Origin: CAZQAA01 sp964591255
Lineage (GTDB): Bacteria; Desulfobacterota; DSM-4660; Desulfatiglandales; Desulfatiglandaceae
Length of the DNA: 5,534 bases
NCBI GenBank assembly: GCA_964591255.1
Contig: CAZQAA010000066.1
Coordinates: 1 to 5,534, forward strand
Direction of reading: 5' to 3'
A model generated the notes under the pieces. The model did not search any database. It was not told where the DNA came from and saw nothing but the letters and a program-made list of their open reading frames with translations. Of this stretch, positions 1-5,534 are shown piece after piece. Position 1 is the first letter of the stretch, and each line of letters opens with the position of its first letter. The position numbers and the translations under genes were made by a program.

Positions 1-1
1 A

Positions 2-1354
2 GCAATATATATACAGGCCAATGGCAGTGGGACATGGAATTTCGGTGGAACATGGTCCTTTTATAATAACATTATTGTGGACACAAAAGGGAGACCCTTT
101 GAGGACCCAATATATGCTGATGTCCCTGATACTCATGGAAATAACCTTTTCTATTCTACTGTCGGCGGTGTGGCAGTCCCTCCCTGGGCTATATCGCCTA
201 TAACAGAAAATCCTTTATTTGTAAATTGTACTACTAATTTTAATCTTCAGTCTAATAGCCCTGCAAAGGATGCAGGGGCCTCAGTAGTGAGTTCAATAGT
301 TAAAAAGGATATTATCGGAATTTCCAGGCCCCAAGGGGGTGGATATGACATAGGTGCTTATGAATATGATGAAGGAGGCGAACCTCCGCCACCTCCGCCG
401 GAAGATAACGAAGATCCTACTATAGCTATTATAAGTCCGACCACAGCGTCTGAATATGAGGTCTCAGTTAGTACGATAAGTATATCTGGCACAGCGTCGG
501 ACAATGTGGAGGTCCAGGGTGTTTCCTGGAAACAGAACGGAGGAGCCACACAGGATGCAACAGGGACAACCAACTGGTCAATACCCTCTGTTATGCTTGT
601 CGAGGGTGCAAATACCATAGTTGTGACCGCAACGGACACATCAGGGAACACAGCCGATGATACCATAGTTATAACCTATACAAAGCCGGAAGGAACATAT
701 ACAAAGACGTTCGGCAATGTTCCTGACAGCGATTATCCTGGTACAGTACAAGATACTTATAATAATACCAATCCTTCAAATCAGAACTATTCAAGTAGTA
801 CAGCCAGTATAAATACATATACCTGGCCTGCCCAGACATCTGCAAATACAATTATTTTAAAATGGGATCTCAGTTCCATTCCCAGTAATGCCATAATTAC
901 AGATGCCAAATTATATCTCTATCAGTCTGAATCAGGTGGTGACAGCGATTATGTAATAAGTGTGCATAAAATAATGAATCATAACCCTCAAGTTTCTGCA
1001 TGCACTTGGGATACCTTCGATGGGGTACATTCATGGACAGGCGGAAGTACCGGCGGGCTCCAGGATATTGCCGCTCCGGAAGATATAAAACAGGTCAGCC
1101 TGACAAACAATGAATACAAGGTATGGTCTGTTACCGGCATGGTTCAGCAATGGGTATCAAATCCGGCTATAAATTTTGGCATGTTGCTTTCCTCTGATCA
1201 GACCGAAAACAAGGCAAGCGTGAGTTCTCACAGGTATTTTATTCCCACTGAAAATGCCGATACTAATAAACGGCCCAAATTGGTCGTGTCTTATACAACT
1301 TCGTCCGGCGGGGCACCTCCAGGACCTCCAACATTAGAGATTGTGACAGAATAA
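2..1354 (+). CDS. Secreted beta-helix / Ig-like / DNRLRE-domain protein, 5' end outside window
   Basis: The frame is open from the left edge, so the GTG at 77 is only internal and about 450 C-terminal residues are visible. Residues 1-120 look like the last coils of a parallel beta-helix: an FYNNIIV strand, then NPLFVN, NFNLQSNSPAKDAG and the closing YDIGAYEY that typically ends such helices in secreted polysaccharide-active or adhesive proteins. A hinge with six prolines follows (about 126-135). Next is an Ig-like, Glucodextranase-B-like domain (about 138-228; SGTASDNVEV, VEGANTIVVTATDTSGN). Residues about 250-432 match the DNRLRE/CBM96-like pattern: ILKWDLSSIP, DAKLYLY, W..VTGMVQQWV, NFGMLL, RPKLVVSY. 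The protein probably acts outside the cell or on its surface, binding or processing glycans; no catalytic residues can be assigned from this part. It ends shortly after a second Pro-rich linker (GGAPPGPPT), at a TAA inside a terminator hairpin. The signal peptide and any catalytic module lie upstream of the window. The domain architecture is fairly sure; the substrate is unknown. Confidence 0.85.
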   Translation, partial: AIYIQANGSGTWNFGGTWSFYNNIIVDTKGRPFEDPIYADVPDTHGNNLFYSTVGGVAVPPWAISPITENPLFVNCTTNFNLQSNSPAKDAGASVVSSIVKKDIIGISRPQGGGYDIGAYEYDEGGEPPPPPPEDNEDPTIAIISPTTASEYEVSVSTISISGTASDNVEVQGVSWKQNGGATQDATGTTNWSIPSVMLVEGANTIVVTATDTSGNTADDTIVITYTKPEGTYTKTFGNVPDSDYPGTVQDTYNNTNPSNQNYSSSTASINTYTWPAQTSANTIILKWDLSSIPSNAIITDAKLYLYQSESGGDSDYVISVHKIMNHNPQVSACTWDTFDGVHSWTGGSTGGLQDIAAPEDIKQVSLTNNEYKVWSVTGMVQQWVSNPAINFGMLLSSDQTENKASVSSHRYFIPTENADTNKRPKLVVSYTTSSGGAPPGPPTLEIVTE

Positions 1355-1380
1355 GCATTTTATTCTCTGTCGGTTTTTTT
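1345..1380 (+). terminator. Intrinsic terminator T1 overlapping the stop codon
   Basis: The left arm 1345-1354 (GACAGAATAA) contains the TAA stop of the upstream gene. It pairs with 1360-1371, apart from a 2-nt bulge at 1365-1366, giving a 10-bp stem with a 5-nt loop. Two G residues and seven T (1374-1380) follow, the usual form of a Rho-independent terminator for + strand transcription. The stem is mostly A-T, so it may be leaky alone. Confidence 0.75.
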
Positions 1381-1420
1381 GCCCAGGAGTGGCCATTCAG
1401 GCCCTTCTGGGCATTTTTTT
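1381..1420 (+). terminator. Intrinsic terminator T2, strong, directly behind T1
   Basis: GCCCAG (1381-1386) pairs with CTGGGC (1407-1412). The stem continues inward with G-T, A-T and G-C pairs, one bulged T (1390) and GGCC/GGCC, closing on the loop ATTCA (1395-1399). A and seven T (1414-1420) follow. This is a 13-bp GC-rich stem, stronger than T1. The flanks are T-rich on the + strand on both sides, so it is directional and would not stop the opposing - strand operon. Confidence 0.85.
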
Positions 1421-1438
1421 GTGTTGCCTTTCCTGTTT

Positions 1439-1524
1439 GTGATAGGGAATATTGGTCAAAGTGATAGGGAATATTGGTCAACAAAATACGCAAGAGTGAC
1501 ATGGGATATGGTCAGAGTGACATG
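1439..1524. repeat. Cluster of ~20-bp direct repeats, possible IS21-type end remnant
   Basis: Two identical 20-mers, GTGATAGGGAATATTGGTCA, lie at 1439-1458 and 1461-1480, separated by AA. A diverged copy (GTGACATGGGATATGGTCA) lies at 1496-1514, and the first 8 bases of that version recur at 1517-1524. GAGTGACATG itself is directly repeated at 1494-1503 and 1515-1524. The shared form is roughly GTGA-x-A-x-GG-x-ATAT-GGTCA, with a 21-22 bp period inside each pair and a 13-nt insert holding AATACGCA between the pairs. From family knowledge, IS21-like elements carry multiple ~20-bp terminal repeats of the GTG..GGAATA..GGTCA kind, which this resembles. No istA/istB-like gene is in the window, so a solo or decayed end is inferred. 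A cluster of regulator-binding sites is the alternative. Confidence 0.6.
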
Positions 1525-1568
1525 ATTATCATAAGTGAGGACGAAAACAGTGAGGGTTATACGGGTAT

Positions 1569-2447
1569 TCAGGATCCGAAAATGTCGAGATCTTCTGACG
1601 CTATCATATCTTCGATTCTGATTACCATCCTGTCTAATATCCCATGATTAAGTTCAAATCCGTTTTGCACTATGAAATCAAATGCCTTTGACTCTGTAAA
1701 ACTGTGCAGATCCATTTTGTTTTCTGCCGGAAGGCAGGGATATCCAACAATTTTAGTCAGGATATTAGAAAGGTATACAATTATGGAGCCTTCTGTGTGT
1801 GATCTGTCGTGCCAGGGGGCATGATGATAAAAAACATTCATAATCACTTTTTCCGGGAAGTTCCATTTTTTTAGCAATTCGGCCGCAATCTGGTAGTGGG
1901 TTATTCCTAATATCTCTTTTTCCGCCTTGCTGAAACTGTTATGCGTGGAGTGCACCTGATGGAGTATCATCAAAAACTCTTTATGAAAATAGGCGTCAAA
2001 AATCACCTTTCCAATATCATGGATCAGCCCGGTAAGAAAGATGGTGCCATCCTCCTTTATTTTAAAGTGCCGTCCAAGATATCTGGAAATCTGGCTGCAG
2101 ATTACGGAATGACGCCAGAATGTCCTCCTGTCAAATTCCTTCCCAAGGTTCTCTGAGAAAAAATGGTGTATGGAGAAGGCCAGAAGTATGTCTTTTATCT
2201 CTTTTGTCCCTAATAACATCAGTGCATGGTCTATGGTGCTTACCTTGCACAGTGTGCCATAAAAGGCGGAGTTTGCAATCTTGATGATCTTTACTGCCAG
2301 GGCCTGATCCCTTTCTATAAGGGCTGCAAGCTCCTTTATCTGGATATCCTCATTGTTGAGCATGGCCATGATTTGTGCAGACACCATGGGAAGGGTGGGC
2401 ACTTCATTTATCTTTTTTATGATACGCTGAATATTGTTGCTTTCCAT
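1569..2447 (-). CDS. HDOD-domain signalling protein
   Basis: This 292-residue protein is essentially one HDOD domain. It begins with the typical IIKKINEVPTLPMVSAQIMAMLNN helix pair and continues with the IERDQALAVKIIKIANSAFYG segment, IDHALMLLG and the HD signature LIHDIGK (His143-Asp144). Further on are GITHYQIAAELLKKWNFPEKV and FYHHAPWH. HDOD proteins are HD-superfamily relatives that usually act as non-catalytic signalling or scaffold modules in motility, pilus, stress or cyclic-di-GMP circuits. Candidate metal ligands His113, His143, Asp144, His184, His208 and His209 are present, but the place where HD-GYP enzymes have a final Asp reads LSN (Asn228), so phosphodiesterase activity is doubtful. 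There is no receiver, GGDEF or EAL domain. The ATG lies 3 nt after the TAG of the upstream MinD-like gene; a GGAGA ribosome site (2461-2465) sits 13 nt before it, inside that gene, suggesting translational coupling. No - strand terminator is visible after the TGA. Confidence 0.93.
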   Translation of the reverse strand: MESNNIQRIIKKINEVPTLPMVSAQIMAMLNNEDIQIKELAALIERDQALAVKIIKIANSAFYGTLCKVSTIDHALMLLGTKEIKDILLAFSIHHFFSENLGKEFDRRTFWRHSVICSQISRYLGRHFKIKEDGTIFLTGLIHDIGKVIFDAYFHKEFLMILHQVHSTHNSFSKAEKEILGITHYQIAAELLKKWNFPEKVIMNVFYHHAPWHDRSHTEGSIIVYLSNILTKIVGYPCLPAENKMDLHSFTESKAFDFIVQNGFELNHGILDRMVIRIEDMIASEDLDIFGS

Positions 2448-2450
2448 GGG

Positions 2451-3659
2451 CTACACAGTGTCTCCATTCTTTGTGAGCCCTTTTTTCTTTAAAAAGGCCT
2501 CAATGTCCAAAATAATCGGTTTGTGATTGATCCCTTTGGGATCTGATTCCTCTTTTTCTCCTGTCCGGCTGTATAGCCCTCCCCCCATTTCTTTGACAGC
2601 ATCTTTTAATTCTCTTATTTCCATACCAAGTGCCTTGAGATTCTGATTCAATGTTTCTAAGGAAGGGATATAAGATTCATGTCTGCTGCTGACTGTTTCT
2701 TTTTTAACAGTTTCTTTTTTGACAGGAGTTTCTTCATATGCCTGCTCATGTTCCGGTTTTTTCTGATCTGCATTTTTTTCTTTATGTTCCTGGTTATATT
2801 TTTTCGTGTCATCTCTTTTTTTATCTTCCTTGTTAGCACCGGGTATTTGCAGGGGGCTGTTCATCAGCCTGAGGCATCTTTTCCAGAAACCGGCCATTCC
2901 CTTGGATTCCAGGGTGTCCACTGGTGTGTTATTTATAATACGATCTCCGATTGCACAGATACACCTGGAAGCCTTTGAAGTTGGATATTCAAGGAGAAAC
3001 GGCCTTTGCTCCTTAACGGCTTCCACCACGTTTTTGTCCTGATAAATAAGCCCAAGCGCCTTAATGTTCATGCCGAGGAACTTTTTTACTGCTGAATGGA
3101 ATTTTTTATATACCAGATTGGCCGTATTATTGCTGTTACACTGATTGACAATGATTTTCACTTCTCCTTTAAACCCATTAAGTAACAACACTTTCAATAA
3201 GGTAAAGGAATCGGTTAAGGAAGTCGGCTCTGGTGTTATGACAATTATCACCTCGGGAGATGACAGGCATAGGGTTATAACATTTTTTGATATACCGGCA
3301 GCGGTATCAAAAACAGTGAAATCATATCCTTCCATCTCAGATAGAGATCGAACCAGTGTCTCCACTTGTGAATCTTGAAGATTGGCCATCTCCTCGAGGC
3401 CGGAGCTGCCCGGCAGTACATGTACTCCATTAAAGGTTGGTATGATAATGTCATTTAGTTTCATTCCCTTCAGGATAACATCTCTTAAGTCATATTCAGG
3501 CTGCAATCCCAGGAGGATATTTATGTTTGCCAGTCCGAAATCTGCATCAAACAGACAGGTCCTGTATCCTTTTCGGGATAGGTGCAGGCTTAGATTGAGG
3601 CCTATATTGGTCTTTCCGACTCCACCTTTTCCGCTGGTTATGGCCAGTGTCCGGTTCAT
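2451..3659 (-). CDS. MinD/FlhG-like P-loop ATPase with long C-terminal extension
   Basis: The protein has 402 residues. The first ~265 are a MinD/ParA-superfamily ATPase: deviant Walker A SGKGGVGKT (9-17, signature Lys11, Lys16), switch I DADFGLAN (38-45), Walker B FTVFDTAAG (114-122), then VNQCNS and a FlhG-like VYKKFHSAVKKFLG region. Such enzymes dimerise with ATP at the membrane and set the place or number of division, flagellar or pilus structures. Residues 253-266 (KGMAGFWKRCLRLM) form an amphipathic helix resembling the membrane-targeting tail of MinD (consensus about KGFLKRLF). Here it is internal: a Lys/Glu-rich low-complexity stretch (about 276-325, with KKETV twice in tandem), a short probable coiled coil (about 333-358) and a tail follow. 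The N-terminal DQA..LR motif by which FlhG stimulates FlhF is missing and no flhF is adjacent, so a pilus/secretion role is more likely than a flagellar one. The ATG is preceded by AGGG (3666-3669) at 6 nt. Confidence 0.9.
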   Translation of the reverse strand: MNRTLAITSGKGGVGKTNIGLNLSLHLSRKGYRTCLFDADFGLANINILLGLQPEYDLRDVILKGMKLNDIIIPTFNGVHVLPGSSGLEEMANLQDSQVETLVRSLSEMEGYDFTVFDTAAGISKNVITLCLSSPEVIIVITPEPTSLTDSFTLLKVLLLNGFKGEVKIIVNQCNSNNTANLVYKKFHSAVKKFLGMNIKALGLIYQDKNVVEAVKEQRPFLLEYPTSKASRCICAIGDRIINNTPVDTLESKGMAGFWKRCLRLMNSPLQIPGANKEDKKRDDTKKYNQEHKEKNADQKKPEHEQAYEETPVKKETVKKETVSSRHESYIPSLETLNQNLKALGMEIRELKDAVKEMGGGLYSRTGEKEESDPKGINHKPIILDIEAFLKKKGLTKNGDTV

Positions 3660-3685
3660 TCGCTACCCTGTCCTCTGTCTTTTAT

Positions 3686-3715
3686 ATTTTATATATAGAA
3701 TGATTTTGTTGTCGC
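3686..3715 (-). promoter_or_regulatory. Weak candidate sigma-70 promoter before the MinD-like gene
   Basis: The 82-nt gap between the assembly-ATPase stop and the MinD-like start is very AT-rich. On the - strand it holds GCGACA (3715-3710, 4 of 6 to the -35 consensus), an 18-nt spacer and TAAAAT (3691-3686, 5 of 6 to the -10). Transcription would start near 3679, giving a ~20-nt leader with the AGGG ribosome site. AT-rich spacers often give such matches by chance, so this is only a candidate internal promoter; read-through from upstream is also possible. Confidence 0.25.
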
Positions 3716-3741
3716 CCTGGTCCAAAAAATGAAATACCCCT

Positions 3742-5534
3742 TTAATATGGAAGGGCAGATATCTCCACCCTTCTATTCCGAATCTCTATATCAAAGGCAA
3801 CGCGGCTGCATCCGTATTTTCTGCAAATATCGTTGAAGCTTTCAGTAATAAACTCCCTGAATTCATTATAGGAAATGTTTGTGCTTTGCCCATTTGACTT
3901 GGTGGCAACGGAAGTGTGTTTTTTATACATATCTTTGATAATTTCATGATCCTTTAAGGGGTCTGATAGAATAAGTCCCTTCCCTTTATATTTATCTTTG
4001 TATTGCAGTTTTTCTTCATGCTCATAGGATTTTGTAAGCACCTTATTATGTTGCGTACGGAATCGTTCTATCATTTCGTTAGGTATTACCCTCCTTATTT
4101 CAGATAAGGTGGTATCCCTGAGTTTAAGAAGCGCGTCATCAAGCATGGTTTTCATACCGAATTCCATTGCCAGCCTTTTCAATCCGTCCGCGTCTGCCTT
4201 GTTTGCAATAGCCTTAGAGATATCCTTGTCGACCATAAAAACTTCTGATAGTAAGGTACGGCCCTTGTAACCCGTAAACCCACACGATTCGCACCCATCG
4301 CCCTTGTAAAATTTCAGGTGTGCAGGATATTCTTCAAAAAACAGACTCCATTCCTCTTCATCGGGTACGTGTTCTTTCATGCATACGGGGCAAATTTTTC
4401 TAACAAGTCTTTGTGCCAGGACACACGAAAGTGATGAGATGATCTGTGTCGGATCTATTCCCAGGTCAAACAATCTTGAGACCGAGCTTATTGAATCATT
4501 TGTATGAAGCGTACTCAATACCAGATGCCCTGTCTGGGCAGCATCAAAACTGATTTTGGCAGTTTCTTCGTCCCGGATTTCCCCTACCAGTATTACATCG
4601 GGATCAAGCCTGAGAAAAGAACGAAGGAGCCTGGCAAATGTAAGACCTATTTTTGGATGAATCTGGGTCTGCATTATACCTGGAAAACTGTACTCAATGG
4701 GATCTTCCGCAGTTATAATTTTGAGGGAGGGATTGTAGACATACTTTAATGCTCCATACAAAGTAGTAGATTTACCGCTTCCAGTAGGACCAGTCACCAG
4801 TATTATGCCTGCGGAGCTTCCCAGGCATCTCTTGAATGGCTTGAGGACGTGGGGTGAATGATCAAGACCTTCCAGATCGACATCTCCAGAGCCGGAGTCC
4901 AGGATTCTTATTACAATATTCTCGCCAGTTATCCCCTTGCAGGTGGCGACCCTGAAATCAAGATCAGTCCTGCGGCCTTTGGTTTTGTCATAATAGTTAA
5001 TGCGAAACACACCGTCCTGAGGCAGACGTTTTTCGGCTATGTCAAGATTGGATATTATTTTTATGCGTGAAATAATGGAGCCTATCTTCTCCTGGAGCTT
5101 CTCCTTCAGCCATCTAATATTAATATCATTAAGGACTCCGTCGATTCTGTATCTTAGCTTAACTCCTTCACGGTCCTGTTCAATATGGACATCACTGGCT
5201 CTGTTGCTTATTGCATAGCTTATAATGAAGTTTACAATCTCTTCCGCCTCGATATCCCGGCCATTATCATATGTTGGAGCCTGCTTGTTCTCCAGTTCCA
5301 TATCTTCATCAAGTTTCGCCTGTATAAAATCTATGTTGCAGGACGGAGCGACTGTTTCTTTGTCAGAAGTACTTGCTGATGTAACCAATCCGAGCTGTTC
5401 GCTGTATAGGATTTCAAACAGTTCGTTGAATTTTTCCGGAGTTATTAAGATACATGAGATCTTGAGGTGTCTATATACTGTGGCCAGCTCATATGCCGCA
5501 AGCAGACTTTCAGGTCTTATAACTGCCAGGATAA
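3742..5534 (-). CDS. GspE/PilB-type type II secretion / type IV pilus assembly ATPase, N-terminus outside window
   Basis: This hexameric cytoplasmic ATPase would drive pilin or pseudopilin assembly. The frame stays open to the right edge (596 residues visible), so the TTG at 5388 is internal. Visible residues 1-47 (ILAVIRPESLLAAYELATVY...ITPEKFNELFEILY) resemble the end of an N-terminal T2SSE_N/MshEN-type domain. After a variable linker comes the N2 domain (about 93-220; AEEIVNFIISYAISNRASDVHIE, RLPQDGVFRI). The ATPase core follows: Walker A GPTGSGKST (248-256), AEDPIEYSFPGIMQTQIHPKIGLTF Asp box, Walker B LDPDVILVGEIRDEETA (309-325, catalytic Glu318), His box TGHLVLSTLHTND (334-346), and the zinc motif CPVC...CESC (Cys381, 384, 414, 417) that marks GspE/PilB rather than PilT. 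All catalytic elements are intact. Unusually, about 110 residues follow the normal end (IRRVIPNE, about 485): a charged linker, then a compact-looking tail (about 554-596, ending AFDIEIRNRRVEISALPY). Sequence alone does not separate PilB, MshE and GspE roles; no pilin, secretin or inner-membrane partner is in the window. Confidence 0.93.
   Translation of the reverse strand, partial: ILAVIRPESLLAAYELATVYRHLKISCILITPEKFNELFEILYSEQLGLVTSASTSDKETVAPSCNIDFIQAKLDEDMELENKQAPTYDNGRDIEAEEIVNFIISYAISNRASDVHIEQDREGVKLRYRIDGVLNDINIRWLKEKLQEKIGSIISRIKIISNLDIAEKRLPQDGVFRINYYDKTKGRRTDLDFRVATCKGITGENIVIRILDSGSGDVDLEGLDHSPHVLKPFKRCLGSSAGIILVTGPTGSGKSTTLYGALKYVYNPSLKIITAEDPIEYSFPGIMQTQIHPKIGLTFARLLRSFLRLDPDVILVGEIRDEETAKISFDAAQTGHLVLSTLHTNDSISSVSRLFDLGIDPTQIISSLSCVLAQRLVRKICPVCMKEHVPDEEEWSLFFEEYPAHLKFYKGDGCESCGFTGYKGRTLLSEVFMVDKDISKAIANKADADGLKRLAMEFGMKTMLDDALLKLRDTTLSEIRRVIPNEMIERFRTQHNKVLTKSYEHEEKLQYKDKYKGKGLILSDPLKDHEIIKDMYKKHTSVATKSNGQSTNISYNEFREFITESFNDICRKYGCSRVAFDIEIRNRRVEISALPY

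Noticed and set aside
358..666. 102-residue - strand ORF opposite the beta-helix/Ig gene
   Set aside because: It is a shadow of the Pro-rich and Ig-coding stretch; its poly-Gly and Val/Thr-rich translation is what the antisense of that sequence gives.
1439..1480. CRISPR array
   Set aside because: The identical 20-mers are separated by 2 nt, with no spacers and no cas genes.
1263..1502. 79-residue - strand ORF across the terminators and repeats
   Set aside because: It runs antisense through the end of the beta-helix gene, both terminators and the repeats, shows no domain and has no ribosome site I can support.
1522..1532. 11-bp palindrome ATGATTATCAT as an operator
   Set aside because: It is short, AT-rich, far from any start codon and likely by chance, though it does lie at the edge of the repeat cluster.
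2693..2722. Two 15-nt units with A6G tracts (KKETV repeated), considered as a programmed frameshift or phase-variable site
   Set aside because: The A6G tracts are not in the phase needed for a -1 slip (they read AAA AAA G) and only two copies exist; a simple in-frame duplication explains them.
2679..2978. Phe-rich + strand ORF that looks like a membrane protein
   Set aside because: It is the antisense of the Lys/Glu-rich linker of the MinD-like gene; AAA/GAA codons read as TTT/TTC on the other strand.
3735..3767. Possible attenuator after the assembly-ATPase stop (CCCTT/AAGGG followed by T6)
   Set aside because: The stem is only 5 bp and the T6 run is about 10 nt away, too weak and too far to support a terminator.

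Overview
The window reads as part of a Gram-negative, moderately AT-rich bacterial genome. A Desulfobacterota (deltaproteobacterial) or Nitrospirota-like source fits the gene types best: a type IV pilus/type II secretion assembly ATPase, a MinD/FlhG-like ATPase, an HDOD protein and a secreted beta-helix/DNRLRE protein. No marker gene is present, so the taxonomy is a weak inference.

Layout: two transcription units converge on about 1.35-1.57 kb. On the + strand, from the left edge to 1354, lies the 3' part of a secreted or surface carbohydrate-binding-type protein: the end of a parallel beta-helix, a Pro-rich hinge, an Ig-like domain and a DNRLRE-type domain. Two intrinsic terminators in tandem follow it directly (1345-1380 and 1381-1420). 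The spacer 1421-1568 has no gene. It holds a cluster of about 20-bp direct repeats (1439-1524) that resemble the terminal repeats of IS21-family insertion sequences, but there is no transposase nearby.

On the - strand, from the right edge back to 1569, lie three genes in one direction: a GspE/PilB-type assembly ATPase (5' end outside the window), a MinD/FlhG-like P-loop ATPase, and an HDOD-domain protein. The last two are separated by only 3 nt and are almost certainly co-transcribed. The ATPase and the MinD-like gene are 82 nt apart, with a weak candidate promoter between them.

Working model (inference): the GspE/PilB-like protein powers a pilus or secretion machine, the MinD-like protein positions or limits it at the membrane, and the HDOD protein is a signalling or scaffold output. 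Both ATPases carry long C-terminal extensions not expected in the core family: about 110 residues on the GspE/PilB protein and about 135 residues on the MinD-like protein, the latter placed after an apparent internal membrane-targeting helix. These extensions, together with the gene grouping, are the most original content. I see no CRISPR array, tRNA, rRNA or intact mobile element.
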